64,000 bases of DNA from Thermodesulfatator indicus DSM 15286 (lineage in GTDB: Bacteria > Desulfobacterota > Thermodesulfobacteria > Thermodesulfobacteriales > Thermodesulfatatoraceae). Where the stretch lies: the NCBI RefSeq assembly GCF_000217795.1, contig NC_015681.1:577244-641243 (forward strand), written 5' to 3'. The position numbers were made by a program, and so were the translations under genes. Numbering within the stretch: position 1 is the stretch's first letter; the number at the start of each line of letters is the position of its first letter. The notes below the pieces were generated by a model. It did no database searches, was not told where the DNA came from, and saw only the letters and a program-made list of their open reading frames with translations. Below are positions 34,645 through 42,362 of the stretch, piece after piece.

Positions 34645-36828
34645 ATGGAAAATAAGTACGTTGTTCGTTTGAGTGACATTTTAGACCAAATTCAATCTTA
34701 TTTGCCTGGGGCTGATACCCGGCTAGTAGAAAAGGCCTATGTGTTTGCCGCTAAGGCCCACGCCGGGCAGGTCAGGCGTTCAGGGGAGCCTTATCTGGCT
34801 CATCCTCTTTCTGTAGCCTATATCCTTGCTCGCATGAAGCTTGACCTTCCCACTATAGCCGCCGGCCTTTTACACGATACTGTTGAAGATACAGACGTCA
34901 CTATTGAGGACATAAAAAAGCATTTTGGCCCAGTAGTAGCTGAGATTGTAGATGGAGTTACCAAAATTGCCCATCTTTCAGCGCGCAGCAAGGTTCATAA
35001 GCAGGCGGAGAACTTTCGTAAAATGCTTCTAGCTATGGCTGAAGACTTACGGGTAATTCTCGTAAAACTTGCTGACCGCCTGCACAACATGAAAACCCTT
35101 GAGTTTATGCCAGATCACAAGCGCAAGCGTATTGCCCAGGAAACCCTTGACATATACGCTCCGCTGGCCAGCCGTCTGGGTATAGATTGGCTTAAACAGG
35201 AGCTTGAGGATCTGTCTTTTATGTATCTTTATCCTGAAGAATACAAAACCCTTCGCGAAGAAGTAGAAAAAGTCGTAGCCGCTCGGCAAGATTTCATAGA
35301 CGAAATAAAAAAGGTAATTAAAGAAAAACTGGATGAAGAAGGCATTGAGGCTAAAGTTCTTGGACGGCGCAAACACCTTTATAGTATCTTTCGTAAACTT
35401 CAGCGTAATAACCTTGCTATTGATCAACTATATCTTATCTACGATATTATCGGCCTGCGGGTAATCGTCAAAAAAGTGAAAGAATGCTACGAAGTTTTAG
35501 GAATTATCCATTCACTTTGGAAACCTATTCCCGGGCGTTTCAAGGACTATATTAACCTTCCTAAAGCCAACATGTATCAGTCCCTTCATACTACAGTAAT
35601 AGGCCCTGGTGGGCGGCAAATGGAAATCCAGATTCGCACAGAAGAAATGGACCGCGTGGCCAACGAAGGTATCGCCGCGCACTTTCTTTACAAAGAACAA
35701 AAAATCATAAACGCAGGGACAGGCAAAAATAAGCAACTTGAATGGTTAGAACGCCTGGTAGAACTTCAAAAAGAGCTCAAAAACCCGCGCGACTTTATTG
35801 AATCTCTAAGAATGGACTTATTCCCTGATGAGGTTTATGTCTTTACCCCAGAGGGAGACATAAAAGTTCTACCTGTAGGTTCAACACCAATTGATTTTGC
35901 TTACGCCATTCACACCGAAGTGGGCCATCACTGTGCTATGGCCAAAGTCAACGGCCGCTTAGTACCTCTTGATTACGAACTTCAAACAGGCGATATAGTT
36001 GAAATTGTAACCACTAGCCATCAAAAACCCAGTAGAGATTGGCTTAAGTTTGTCAAAACCAGCCGGGCTAAAAGTCGAATCAAGCAATGGCTTAAACAGG
36101 AAGAAAAACAGCGCATCTTTACCGCTGGCAAAGAAATTCTTGATCGCGAATTTCGAAAGGCCAAGCTTACTCTTTCGGCTTTCATGGAAGACGAAAGAGC
36201 CCAGGAAGTAGCCCAGAAGCTTTCTTTTAAAACTGTTGAAGAGCTCATAATAGCGGTAGGCTACGGCAAAATTACTCCGCAGCAAGTAGTTAAAAGATAT
36301 CTCCACGAGAAACAAAAAGAAGAGGCCCCCCGTCCCTCAGAAGAAGAGCTTATAAAAATCAAGAAAAAACAAACTATCCCTAAAATTCCAGATTCCATTT
36401 CTGTAGACGGAAGTGGAGATATGCTCTTTCATTTGAGCAAGTGTTGCAAGCCTCTTCCAGGCGACGAAGTAATCGGTTACGTGACTCGCGGCCGCGGCAT
36501 AACAGTGCACCGGGCGGATTGCCCAAATCTTGAAGGGCTTGACCCAGAACGCTTAATAGACATCAAGTGGGACTCAAGTGATGGTGCTACTTACACAGCT
36601 AAACTTTGGGTAATAACCGTTGACCGCAAAGGAATGCTGGCTTCGGTTTCAAACGCTATAAGTGCTCAAGAAGCTAATATTTTAGAAGCCAGTGTACGTA
36701 CTACTAAGGATCAACGGGCCCTATTTGACTTTGTAATCGAAGTCTTAAACAGGGCCCATTTAGACAAAATTATGGCCGCTGTTAAGCAGATAGAAGGCGT
36801 TATTCGCGTAGAAAGAAGATTTGCCTAG
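34645..36828 (+). CDS. Bifunctional (p)ppGpp synthetase/hydrolase, Rel/SpoT family
   Basis: A 727-residue stringent-response enzyme. The HD hydrolase domain has LLHDTVEDT, and the synthetase region has GRRKHLYSIFRKL and the EIQIRTEEMD block. A TGS domain (VFTPEGDIKVLPVGSTPIDFAYAIHTE), a Cys-rich helical region and a C-terminal ACT domain follow. Both active sites look intact, so it should make and degrade the alarmone. The start at 34645 gives MENKYVVRLSDILDQ, which aligns with the family; an ATG 60 bp earlier is possible. A REP-like core inside it (35716-35724) encodes a variable AGTGKNK segment. Confidence 0.95.
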   Translation: MENKYVVRLSDILDQIQSYLPGADTRLVEKAYVFAAKAHAGQVRRSGEPYLAHPLSVAYILARMKLDLPTIAAGLLHDTVEDTDVTIEDIKKHFGPVVAEIVDGVTKIAHLSARSKVHKQAENFRKMLLAMAEDLRVILVKLADRLHNMKTLEFMPDHKRKRIAQETLDIYAPLASRLGIDWLKQELEDLSFMYLYPEEYKTLREEVEKVVAARQDFIDEIKKVIKEKLDEEGIEAKVLGRRKHLYSIFRKLQRNNLAIDQLYLIYDIIGLRVIVKKVKECYEVLGIIHSLWKPIPGRFKDYINLPKANMYQSLHTTVIGPGGRQMEIQIRTEEMDRVANEGIAAHFLYKEQKIINAGTGKNKQLEWLERLVELQKELKNPRDFIESLRMDLFPDEVYVFTPEGDIKVLPVGSTPIDFAYAIHTEVGHHCAMAKVNGRLVPLDYELQTGDIVEIVTTSHQKPSRDWLKFVKTSRAKSRIKQWLKQEEKQRIFTAGKEILDREFRKAKLTLSAFMEDERAQEVAQKLSFKTVEELIIAVGYGKITPQQVVKRYLHEKQKEEAPRPSEEELIKIKKKQTIPKIPDSISVDGSGDMLFHLSKCCKPLPGDEVIGYVTRGRGITVHRADCPNLEGLDPERLIDIKWDSSDGATYTAKLWVITVDRKGMLASVSNAISAQEANILEASVRTTKDQRALFDFVIEVLNRAHLDKIMAAVKQIEGVIRVERRFA
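35713..35731 (+). repeat. REP-like core inside the rel/spoT coding region
   Basis: GGGACAGGC at 35716-35724 with tail AAAAATAA. It is read as Gly-Thr-Gly-Lys-Asn, in a linker between synthetase and TGS domains. Confidence 0.55.
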
Positions 36829-37022
36829 CTAACGGCCTTTTGTACTTTGCCGGCTTTGATACAACGAGTGCAGACTTTCATTCTTCTTACCTGGCCGTTG
36901 GGTAGTTTCACCCGAATACGCTGGATATTGGGATACCACCAGCGGCCAGAACGCTTAGCCGAATGGCTAATCTGGTGTCCAGTATGAGGCCTTCTTCCAC
37001 AAATTTCGCAAACCTTTGACAT
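36825..37022 (-). CDS. rpmB: 50S ribosomal protein bL28, zinc-finger form
   Basis: A 65-residue bL28 protein. C5 and C8 (CEIC) and C51 and C54 (CTRC) form a zinc site, which is the C+ form. GHQISHSAKRSGRWWYPN is the family core. The stop overlaps the convergent rel/spoT stop by 4 bp. GGAGG lies upstream of the start on the minus strand. rpmG, a common partner elsewhere, is not adjacent. Confidence 0.95.
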   Translation of the reverse strand: MSKVCEICGRRPHTGHQISHSAKRSGRWWYPNIQRIRVKLPNGQVRRMKVCTRCIKAGKVQKAVS

Positions 37023-37105
37023 GGCTAACCTCCAAATAGAGATAATCTAGAAGTTATGAACAAAAAGGAATTTATACTCAAAACCCTAAACTTTGACAAG
37101 CTTTT

Positions 37106-38482
37106 CTAAAAAACTTCGGCGGCCATAGCTGCCTGATGGTCTTCATCAAGATTGGCAAAGGTAGAGTATTGAGAAAGAAAGGCTAGACGCACCACTCCTG
37201 TGGGGCCGTTTCTCTGTTTACCAATGATTATCTCAGCAATTCCTTTGTCTAGCGTATCTTTCTTGTAAACTTCGTCACGATAGATGAAAAGAATAACATC
37301 AGCGTCTTGTTCAATAGCCCCTGATTCGCGGAGGTCTGAGAGCTGGGGCCTTTTGTCAGGCCGTTCTTCTACTCGCCTATTCAGCTGTGAAAGAGCTACT
37401 ACCGGAACATTTAATTCTTTAGCCATAGCCTTGAGAGAGCTTGAGATTTCAGAAATTTCCTGCTCACGCCGTTCGCGACGCTCTTTGCCTCTCATGAGTT
37501 GAAGGTAGTCTATAATGATGAGCCCCAGCCCGTGTTCGGCCATAAGACGACGGGCCTTGGCCCTTAGCTCCAAGACACTTATAGCAGCGGTATCATCAAT
37601 AAAAATAGGGGCTTTAGAGAGCCTATTAGCCGCGTAAGTTAATCTCTGCCAATCGGCATCAGTAAGTTTCCCAGTGCGCAAGGCCTGGGCATCAACCCGG
37701 GCATCGGCACAAAGCATACGCATGGCCAGCTGTTCCTTTGACATTTCGAGAGAAAAAATACCTACAGGAATTCCATGTTCTACAGCCGCATGATGAGCAA
37801 TATTTAAAGCAAAAGATGTTTTACCCATGCTTGGACGACCAGCCACAATGATGAGGTCAGAGTTTTGTAAACCTGCGGTCAGGCGGTCAAACTCGTAAAA
37901 ACCAGTGGGTACGCCGGTAACTTCTTCACGTCGCTGGTGGAGCTGTTCAATCTGAAGCACGGCATCTTTGATAACTTCTTTTAAGGGGAAAAAGCTTCGT
38001 TTATTCCCCTGGGCCCTGATTTCAAAAATGGCTCGCTCTGCCTCTTCAAGAAGGTCATCTACCGGATCAGCTCCTTCATAACAGCGCGTGACAATCTCTG
38101 TGCTCGCCATAATGAGGCGCCTGAGGATAGATTTTTCCCGGACAATGTTAGCGTAATAGACCACATTGGCTGCAGTGGGAACAAGCTCAGCCAGTTCTGC
38201 CAGGTAAGCGGCCCCACCCACTTGTTCAAGTAAATCCCTTTCTTTTAAGGCCGCATGTACGGTAACCAAATCAATGGGTTCATTGCGATTGAAAAGCTCA
38301 AGCATGGTGCGATATATGGCCCCATGGGCCGCCCGATAAAAATCCCCGGGATTTAAAAATTCGACGACTTTTAATAAGGCGTTGTTATCAAGAAAAATAC
38401 TGCCTAAAACACATTTTTCTGCTTCTATGTCTTGCGGCGGCACTCTATCAAATAATTGTTCTCTTTTTTTGGCTCGTGGCAT
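37106..38482 (-). CDS. dnaB: Replicative DNA helicase DnaB
   Basis: A 458-residue hexameric helicase for the replication fork. The N-terminal domain (PPQDIEAEKCVLGSI) binds primase. The RecA-like motor has Walker A GRPSMGKT at 215-222 and Walker B LIIIDYLQLM, and DLRESGAIEQDADVI is the arginine-finger region. No intein interrupts it. In many bacteria dnaB follows rplI; here rpmB lies downstream, 83 bp away. Confidence 0.96.
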   Translation of the reverse strand: MPRAKKREQLFDRVPPQDIEAEKCVLGSIFLDNNALLKVVEFLNPGDFYRAAHGAIYRTMLELFNRNEPIDLVTVHAALKERDLLEQVGGAAYLAELAELVPTAANVVYYANIVREKSILRRLIMASTEIVTRCYEGADPVDDLLEEAERAIFEIRAQGNKRSFFPLKEVIKDAVLQIEQLHQRREEVTGVPTGFYEFDRLTAGLQNSDLIIVAGRPSMGKTSFALNIAHHAAVEHGIPVGIFSLEMSKEQLAMRMLCADARVDAQALRTGKLTDADWQRLTYAANRLSKAPIFIDDTAAISVLELRAKARRLMAEHGLGLIIIDYLQLMRGKERRERREQEISEISSSLKAMAKELNVPVVALSQLNRRVEERPDKRPQLSDLRESGAIEQDADVILFIYRDEVYKKDTLDKGIAEIIIGKQRNGPTGVVRLAFLSQYSTFANLDEDHQAAMAAEVF

Positions 38483-38623
38483 AAAAGGCCTTCCTCGATT
38501 TGATGATAAAAAAGTTTACCTGACCTCACTGATAAGAAAAGATCTAAATTTTTGAATTAATTGTTCGACAAGAATTACCTATTCGACAATTTTTACGAAA
38601 AATTTTTTCTTAAATTGGGTATA

Positions 38624-38653
38624 GGTGGGGACAGGCGAAAAATTTTCGTACGG
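38624..38653 (+). repeat. REP-like element, tandem partner 1
   Basis: GGGACAGGC at 38628-38636 followed by GAAAAATTTT. A second direct copy follows 32 bp later. Both are between dnaB and the terminator of the small exported protein gene. Confidence 0.75.
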
Positions 38654-38690
38654 ATTTTAGGGACAGGCGAAAAATTTTTGAATTTTTGAA
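38653..38690 (+). repeat. REP-like element, tandem partner 2
   Basis: GGGACAGGC at 38660-38668, flanked by GATTTTA and GAAAAATTTTTG. It is in direct orientation to the copy at 38628. Confidence 0.75.
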
Positions 38691-38699
38691 AAAAATAAA

Positions 38700-38729
38700 A
38701 AGCCCCGCTTCCGTGGGGAAACGGGGCTT
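38700..38729 (-). terminator. Rho-independent terminator of the Asp/Arg-rich protein gene
   Basis: AAGCCCCG (38700-38707) pairs with CGGGGCTT (38722-38729), with an inner TTCC/GGAA stem. On the minus strand it runs into TTTTATTTTTTT. It is 27 bp from the stop codon. Confidence 0.8.
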
Positions 38730-38756
38730 CCTGGGGCTTAGCAAACGATTAAAATT

Positions 38757-39002
38757 CTACCAGTGAATTCTATCTCTATCCCTATCCATATCTTTGTCTA
38801 AAAGTCTATCTCTGTCTAAATCTCTATCACGAAGATGCAAGCGATCACGAGTATAGTCACAATCCTGTAATTTCTGGTGAATGCGATCTCTATCTTTGTC
38901 ACAGTCTCCTCTTCCCTTACCTTTGCCAGCAAAAACTGGTGGAACTACTAACAATCCCAAGGCAAATGCACCAGCCAATCCTTTTTTAATTAAATCTTTC
39001 AT
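38757..39002 (-). CDS. Small exported Asp/Arg-repeat protein, unrecognised
   Basis: An 81-residue protein with a signal peptide (residues 1-25, ending PPVFA). The mature peptide is about 56 residues: a short GKGKGRGDCD start, then repeated Asp-Arg pairs with two cysteines (C34, C48), ending DRDRDRIHW. The coding strand is built on a TCTATC/TCTGTC-like short repeat. The ATG at 39000-39002 has GGAGGAGG just upstream, and a strong terminator follows, so this is a real transcription unit. I know no family for it. REP-like copies lie on both sides. Confidence 0.7.
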   Translation of the reverse strand: MKDLIKKGLAGAFALGLLVVPPVFAGKGKGRGDCDKDRDRIHQKLQDCDYTRDRLHLRDRDLDRDRLLDKDMDRDRDRIHW

Positions 39003-39065
39003 AAGCCAACCTCCTCCATGTTTTATTTTACTTTCTTTAATATGCAAAGGACGTGCCAAAAACAG

Positions 39066-39090
39066 AAATTTGCCTGTCCCTAAAATTCGC
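39066..39090 (-). repeat. REP-like element before ispF
   Basis: GCCTGTCCC at 39072-39080 with AAATTT before it and TAAAATTCGC after it, in inverted orientation to the copies at 38628 and 38660. It abuts the TATAAA box of ispF. Confidence 0.75.
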
Positions 39091-39096
39091 TATAAA
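39091..39096 (+). promoter_or_regulatory. -10-like TATAAA box of ispF
   Basis: TATAAA lies 9 bp before the ispF ATG. A poor -35 candidate (TTGCCT, within the REP) is about 15 bp upstream. No Shine-Dalgarno precedes the ATG, so the message may be leaderless. Confidence 0.35.
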
Positions 39097-39105
39097 TTTC
39101 TTCTC

Positions 39106-39579
39106 ATGCGAGTTGGTTTTGGTTTTGACGTACATCGCTTCATTCCCGACCGCAAACTAATTCTTTGCGGGGTGGAGATACCTTACCATCTTGGATTACT
39201 TGGCCACTCTGACGCCGATGTAGCTACTCATGCTTTAATAGACGCCCTTTTGGGAGCTGCTGGCCTTGGCGATATTGGCGAGCACTTCCCTGACAGTGAC
39301 GAAAAATACCGAGATGTTTCAAGTCTTATACTTCTAAAAAAAACAATTGAACTGATTCACAATAATGGTTTTAAATTTGTTAACGCTGATCTTACCATTG
39401 TGACCGAAAAACCTAAGATTAGCCCGTATCGTAGAGTTATGAAGGAAAAGCTTGCTGAGATCATCGGTTGCTCACCAAAAGTTATAAATATTAAAGGAAA
39501 GACCACAGAAAAGCTGGGCTTTACCGGCCGAGGTGAAGGTATTGCTGCCTACGCGGTAGCCCTCATCACCCATGATTGA
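39106..39579 (+). CDS. ispF: 2-C-methyl-D-erythritol 2,4-cyclodiphosphate synthase
   Basis: A 157-residue trimeric enzyme of the MEP isoprenoid pathway. Zinc ligands D8 and H10 (FGFDVHRF) and H42 (ATHALIDA) are all present, with LGHSDADV and GLGDIGEHFPDSD. The start is set at 39106 because the protein then begins MRVGFGFDVH as in the family; the longer frame back to 38881 reads through the neighbouring gene and REP. It overlaps uvrC by 8 bp. ispD, its usual partner, is not seen. Confidence 0.96.
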   Translation: MRVGFGFDVHRFIPDRKLILCGVEIPYHLGLLGHSDADVATHALIDALLGAAGLGDIGEHFPDSDEKYRDVSSLILLKKTIELIHNNGFKFVNADLTIVTEKPKISPYRRVMKEKLAEIIGCSPKVINIKGKTTEKLGFTGRGEGIAAYAVALITHD

Positions 39580-41383
39580 CCAGGAATTAATCAAAAAAAA
39601 GGCCCCTACGGCGCCAGGAGTTTATTTATTCAAGACTTCCAAGGGCGAAGTACTTTACGTCGGCAAGGCCAAAAATCTCAGGAAGCGTCTGCAAAGTTAT
39701 CTGCGCCCTGACCAGCCTTATAAAACTCGTGTTCTCCTCGCCAAAGCCGAAAAGTTAGAAACTATTGTTACCCGCAGTGAAAAAGAAGCCCTGGTCCTTG
39801 AGGCCAATCTAATAAAAAAGCACCGGCCGCGTTATAACGTCATTTTGCGCGATGACAAGGCTTATCCTTTACTTCGCCTGTCCCTAAAAGATGAATTCCC
39901 CCGTCTTAGCGTAGTAAGGAGGCGCCGCAAAGATAAGGCTCTTTACTTTGGGCCGTATCCCTCGGCAGGAGCAGTGAGGCAGACTCTAAAATTTCTTTCA
40001 CGTTTTTTCCCTTTAAGGCGTTGTTCAAACGCCGAGTTCAGACGCCGAGAGCGTCCCTGCCTTTACCATCAAATTGGCCGCTGCTCGGCTCCCTGTGTGG
40101 GGCTAATTACTCCTGAAGAGTACAAAAAAATAGTAGATGGGGCTGTTGCCTTTTTAAAGGGCAAGGCTAAAGAGCTTTTGAAAAGCCTTTATCAAGAGAT
40201 GGAAGAAGCGGCGGAAAATCTTGAATTTGAAAAAGCAGCCGCCTTACGAGACCGCATTTTTGCTATTGAGCGCACGCTAGAAGCTCAAGCGGTGAATCTC
40301 CCCAGGGAGGAAGACCTTGACGTTTTTGCCCTGGCCTCTCAGGGAGATAAAGTTTCAGGCGCGGTTCTTTTTGTCCGCTCAGGAGCCTTGCTTGGCAAGA
40401 AGACCTTCAACTTGAGTCGAGTAAGTAATGAAAATGATGAACTTTATAGCTCTTTAGTTCAGCAATTTTACGATGAGGGTAAATATATCCCCCATGAAAT
40501 TTTATTGCCCTGTGAGCCGAGTGATCGAGAATTGCTAGAAGAATGGCTAAGTGAAATAGCAGAACACAAGGTGGTTATCAAAGTGCCCAAACGCGGGGCC
40601 AAAAAAGAACTTCTGGATATGGCCAGGCAAAATGCCAAAGAGGCTTTGGCCGCACGTCTGGCTGGCGAGCGCCCTTACGAAGAACTTGCCGAAAAACTTG
40701 CCATTATTTTACGTTTTAAAAAGATCCCTTTGCGGGTAGAAGGAGTGGACATTTCAAATATCCAGGGGCAACTTCCCGTAGGCGTGGTGGTGTCTTTTTG
40801 GGAGGGACAAGAAGATAAAAGCCGATATCGCCGCTATCACATAAAAAGCATAGAAGGCCCTGATGACTACGCTATGATTTACGAGACGGTGTTAAGGCAC
40901 TTAAATAGAAGACTTTCCGAAAATGATCTTCCTGACCTCATTTTAATAGATGGCGGGAAAGGTCAGCTACAGGCGGCCTTGGCAGCTGCCGAAGAGATGG
41001 GCTTATTAAAGGAAATAGACTTTTGTGCCTTAGCTAAGGAAAGAGACAAAGAAGGCGAAAAAATTTATCTTCCTAACCGTAAAAACCCGTTAAAACTGGC
41101 GCGCCATACAGAAGTTTTACGCTTTCTCCAAAGAGTAAGAGATGAAGCCCATCGTTTTGCTTTAAGTTCCCATCAAAAAAGGCGTAAAAAAGCAACTTTT
41201 GAGTCTCTTCTTGACCAGATACCAGGCGTTGGCCCTAAACGTAAGAAGAGACTTCTCAAGCACTTCGGAAGTATTGAAAAAATAAAGTCAGCAAATATTG
41301 AGGAAATCACCAGTCTCCCCGGTTTTAACCGCAGAGTAGCCTGGGAAATAAAGAAAATTTTAGGGACAGGCGAAAAAATTTGA
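39572..41383 (+). CDS. uvrC: UvrABC excinuclease subunit C
   Basis: A 603-residue nuclease that makes both incisions in nucleotide excision repair. The N-terminal GIY-YIG domain shows APGVYLFK and VLYVGKAKNLRKR. A Cys cluster (CSNAEFRRRERPC...C...C) and a UvrBC helix (about 200-235) follow. The RNase H-like domain has VEGVDISNIQG and LILIDGGKGQ, and the C-terminal HhH motifs have IPGVGPKRKKRLL. The final residues ILGTGEKI and the stop codon come from a REP-like repeat, so the natural end may have been altered. A second REP match is inside the gene. Confidence 0.96.
   Translation: MIDQELIKKKAPTAPGVYLFKTSKGEVLYVGKAKNLRKRLQSYLRPDQPYKTRVLLAKAEKLETIVTRSEKEALVLEANLIKKHRPRYNVILRDDKAYPLLRLSLKDEFPRLSVVRRRRKDKALYFGPYPSAGAVRQTLKFLSRFFPLRRCSNAEFRRRERPCLYHQIGRCSAPCVGLITPEEYKKIVDGAVAFLKGKAKELLKSLYQEMEEAAENLEFEKAAALRDRIFAIERTLEAQAVNLPREEDLDVFALASQGDKVSGAVLFVRSGALLGKKTFNLSRVSNENDELYSSLVQQFYDEGKYIPHEILLPCEPSDRELLEEWLSEIAEHKVVIKVPKRGAKKELLDMARQNAKEALAARLAGERPYEELAEKLAIILRFKKIPLRVEGVDISNIQGQLPVGVVVSFWEGQEDKSRYRRYHIKSIEGPDDYAMIYETVLRHLNRRLSENDLPDLILIDGGKGQLQAALAAAEEMGLLKEIDFCALAKERDKEGEKIYLPNRKNPLKLARHTEVLRFLQRVRDEAHRFALSSHQKRRKKATFESLLDQIPGVGPKRKKRLLKHFGSIEKIKSANIEEITSLPGFNRRVAWEIKKILGTGEKI
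39874..39890 (-). repeat. REP-like core inside uvrC
   Basis: TTCGCCTGTCCCTAAAA matches the reverse REP consensus over 17 bases. It encodes part of LLRLSLKD, a position where other UvrC proteins also have residues, so chance or conversion are both possible. Confidence 0.45.
41355..41381 (+). repeat. REP-like element across the uvrC stop region
   Basis: AAATTTTAGGGACAGGCGAA and a following AAAAATTT form the end of uvrC. The core is at 41363-41371. The frame reads Leu-Gly-Thr-Gly-Glu-Lys-Ile, and the stop TGA overlaps the right edge. Confidence 0.75.
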
Positions 41384-41404
41384 GCTCCGTCCAAAGATTT
41401 CCGA

Positions 41405-41430
41405 TAAGAGGGACAGGCGAAAAATTTTTT
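41405..41430 (+). repeat. REP-like element before the RAYT gene
   Basis: GGGACAGGC at 41410-41418 with GAAAAATTTTTT, in direct orientation to the copy at 41363. It lies 17 bp before the RAYT start. Confidence 0.75.
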
Positions 41431-41446
41431 CAGGAGGTTTTGCTTT

Positions 41447-42295
41447 ATGCCAAGAATCCCTCGTTTGCTAACCAACCATCCCAAAGCCGCTTATCACGTC
41501 ATTTCTCGTACGGCTTTACCCGGCCACAACGTGCTCGGCCCTGAAGAAAAAGAACACCTACTCAATCTCATTAGCTGGCTCTCTCAGGTATACTTCGTAG
41601 AAGTCTATGGCTTTGCTATCATGGGTAACCACTTCCATCTCCTCTGCCGCATGCTTCCCGAAGACAAATTCTCTGACGAGGAAGTAGCTCGCCGCATAAA
41701 GCTCTATTACCGGGGCAAGCGCAAAGTCTTTATCTACAAAGAACTTCTTGCCAAATGGCGCGAGCGCTTAGCTAGCCTCTCCCGCTATGTCCAGGACATC
41801 AAGCAAAGATTCTCCCGCTGGTATAACAAACGCGTTGACCGCAAAGGCTACTTCTGGGCTGACAGGTTTAAGTCCGTAATCATTGAAACTGGAGAGGCCT
41901 TGCTTAATTGCCTGGCCTACATTGAACTGAACCCGGTGCGGGCAGGGATTGTAGAAAAGCCGGAAGACTACCGCTGGTGCTCGCTAGGATACCGAGCAAG
42001 ATTAGGGACAGGCAAAAATTTTCTCTCGCTTGACCTAGGCCTTCCTTCTTATGCCGACAAATCCGAACAAGAGAAACTCAGACTCTACCGAGAGTTCGTC
42101 TATGGTAAAGGCGGCATTGGTGAGCCTGAAAAATTAACTAAAACCAAAGAATTCGTATATCGGACACGTTATTTTTCTGAAAGTCTCGTAATTGGTTCAA
42201 AGCGTTTCCTAGAGGAAACCGGCAAAGAAATAAAAAAGTTCTTTTCTAAAAAACAGCAAAAGCTTATTCCTGATAGAGGAATACTCATATTGTGA
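41447..42295 (+). CDS. REP-associated tyrosine transposase (RAYT, IS200/IS605-like Y1 superfamily)
   Basis: A 282-residue HUH single-strand transposase. The metal-binding His pair is H62/H64 in GNHFHLL. Downstream RFSRWYNKRVDRKGYFWADR holds the likely catalytic Tyr (Y126, or Y114), followed by AYIELNPVRAGIVEKPEDYRW, as in RAYTs. No inverted ends of its own are seen, but GGGACAGGC copies lie at 41363 and 41410 before it and at 42005 inside it. RAYTs act on REP hairpins, so this is the best candidate to spread the REP family here. AGGAGG precedes the ATG. Confidence 0.88.
   Translation: MPRIPRLLTNHPKAAYHVISRTALPGHNVLGPEEKEHLLNLISWLSQVYFVEVYGFAIMGNHFHLLCRMLPEDKFSDEEVARRIKLYYRGKRKVFIYKELLAKWRERLASLSRYVQDIKQRFSRWYNKRVDRKGYFWADRFKSVIIETGEALLNCLAYIELNPVRAGIVEKPEDYRWCSLGYRARLGTGKNFLSLDLGLPSYADKSEQEKLRLYREFVYGKGGIGEPEKLTKTKEFVYRTRYFSESLVIGSKRFLEETGKEIKKFFSKKQQKLIPDRGILIL
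42002..42022 (+). repeat. REP-like core inside the RAYT gene
   Basis: TTAGGGACAGGCAAAAATTTT with core at 42005-42013. It is read in frame as Leu-Gly-Thr-Gly-Lys-Asn-Phe. Confidence 0.7.
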
Positions 42296-42362
42296 GCAAA
42301 ATTTGATTTGGCAAAAACAAAAGAGCTTGTTAAGCTACTTTAAAACTCTTTAAAGCCAAACT

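Noticed and set aside
38881..39105. 75-residue N-terminal extension of IspF
   Set aside because: It is the antisense of the small exported protein gene plus a REP copy. IspF needs Asp8/His10 near its N-terminus.
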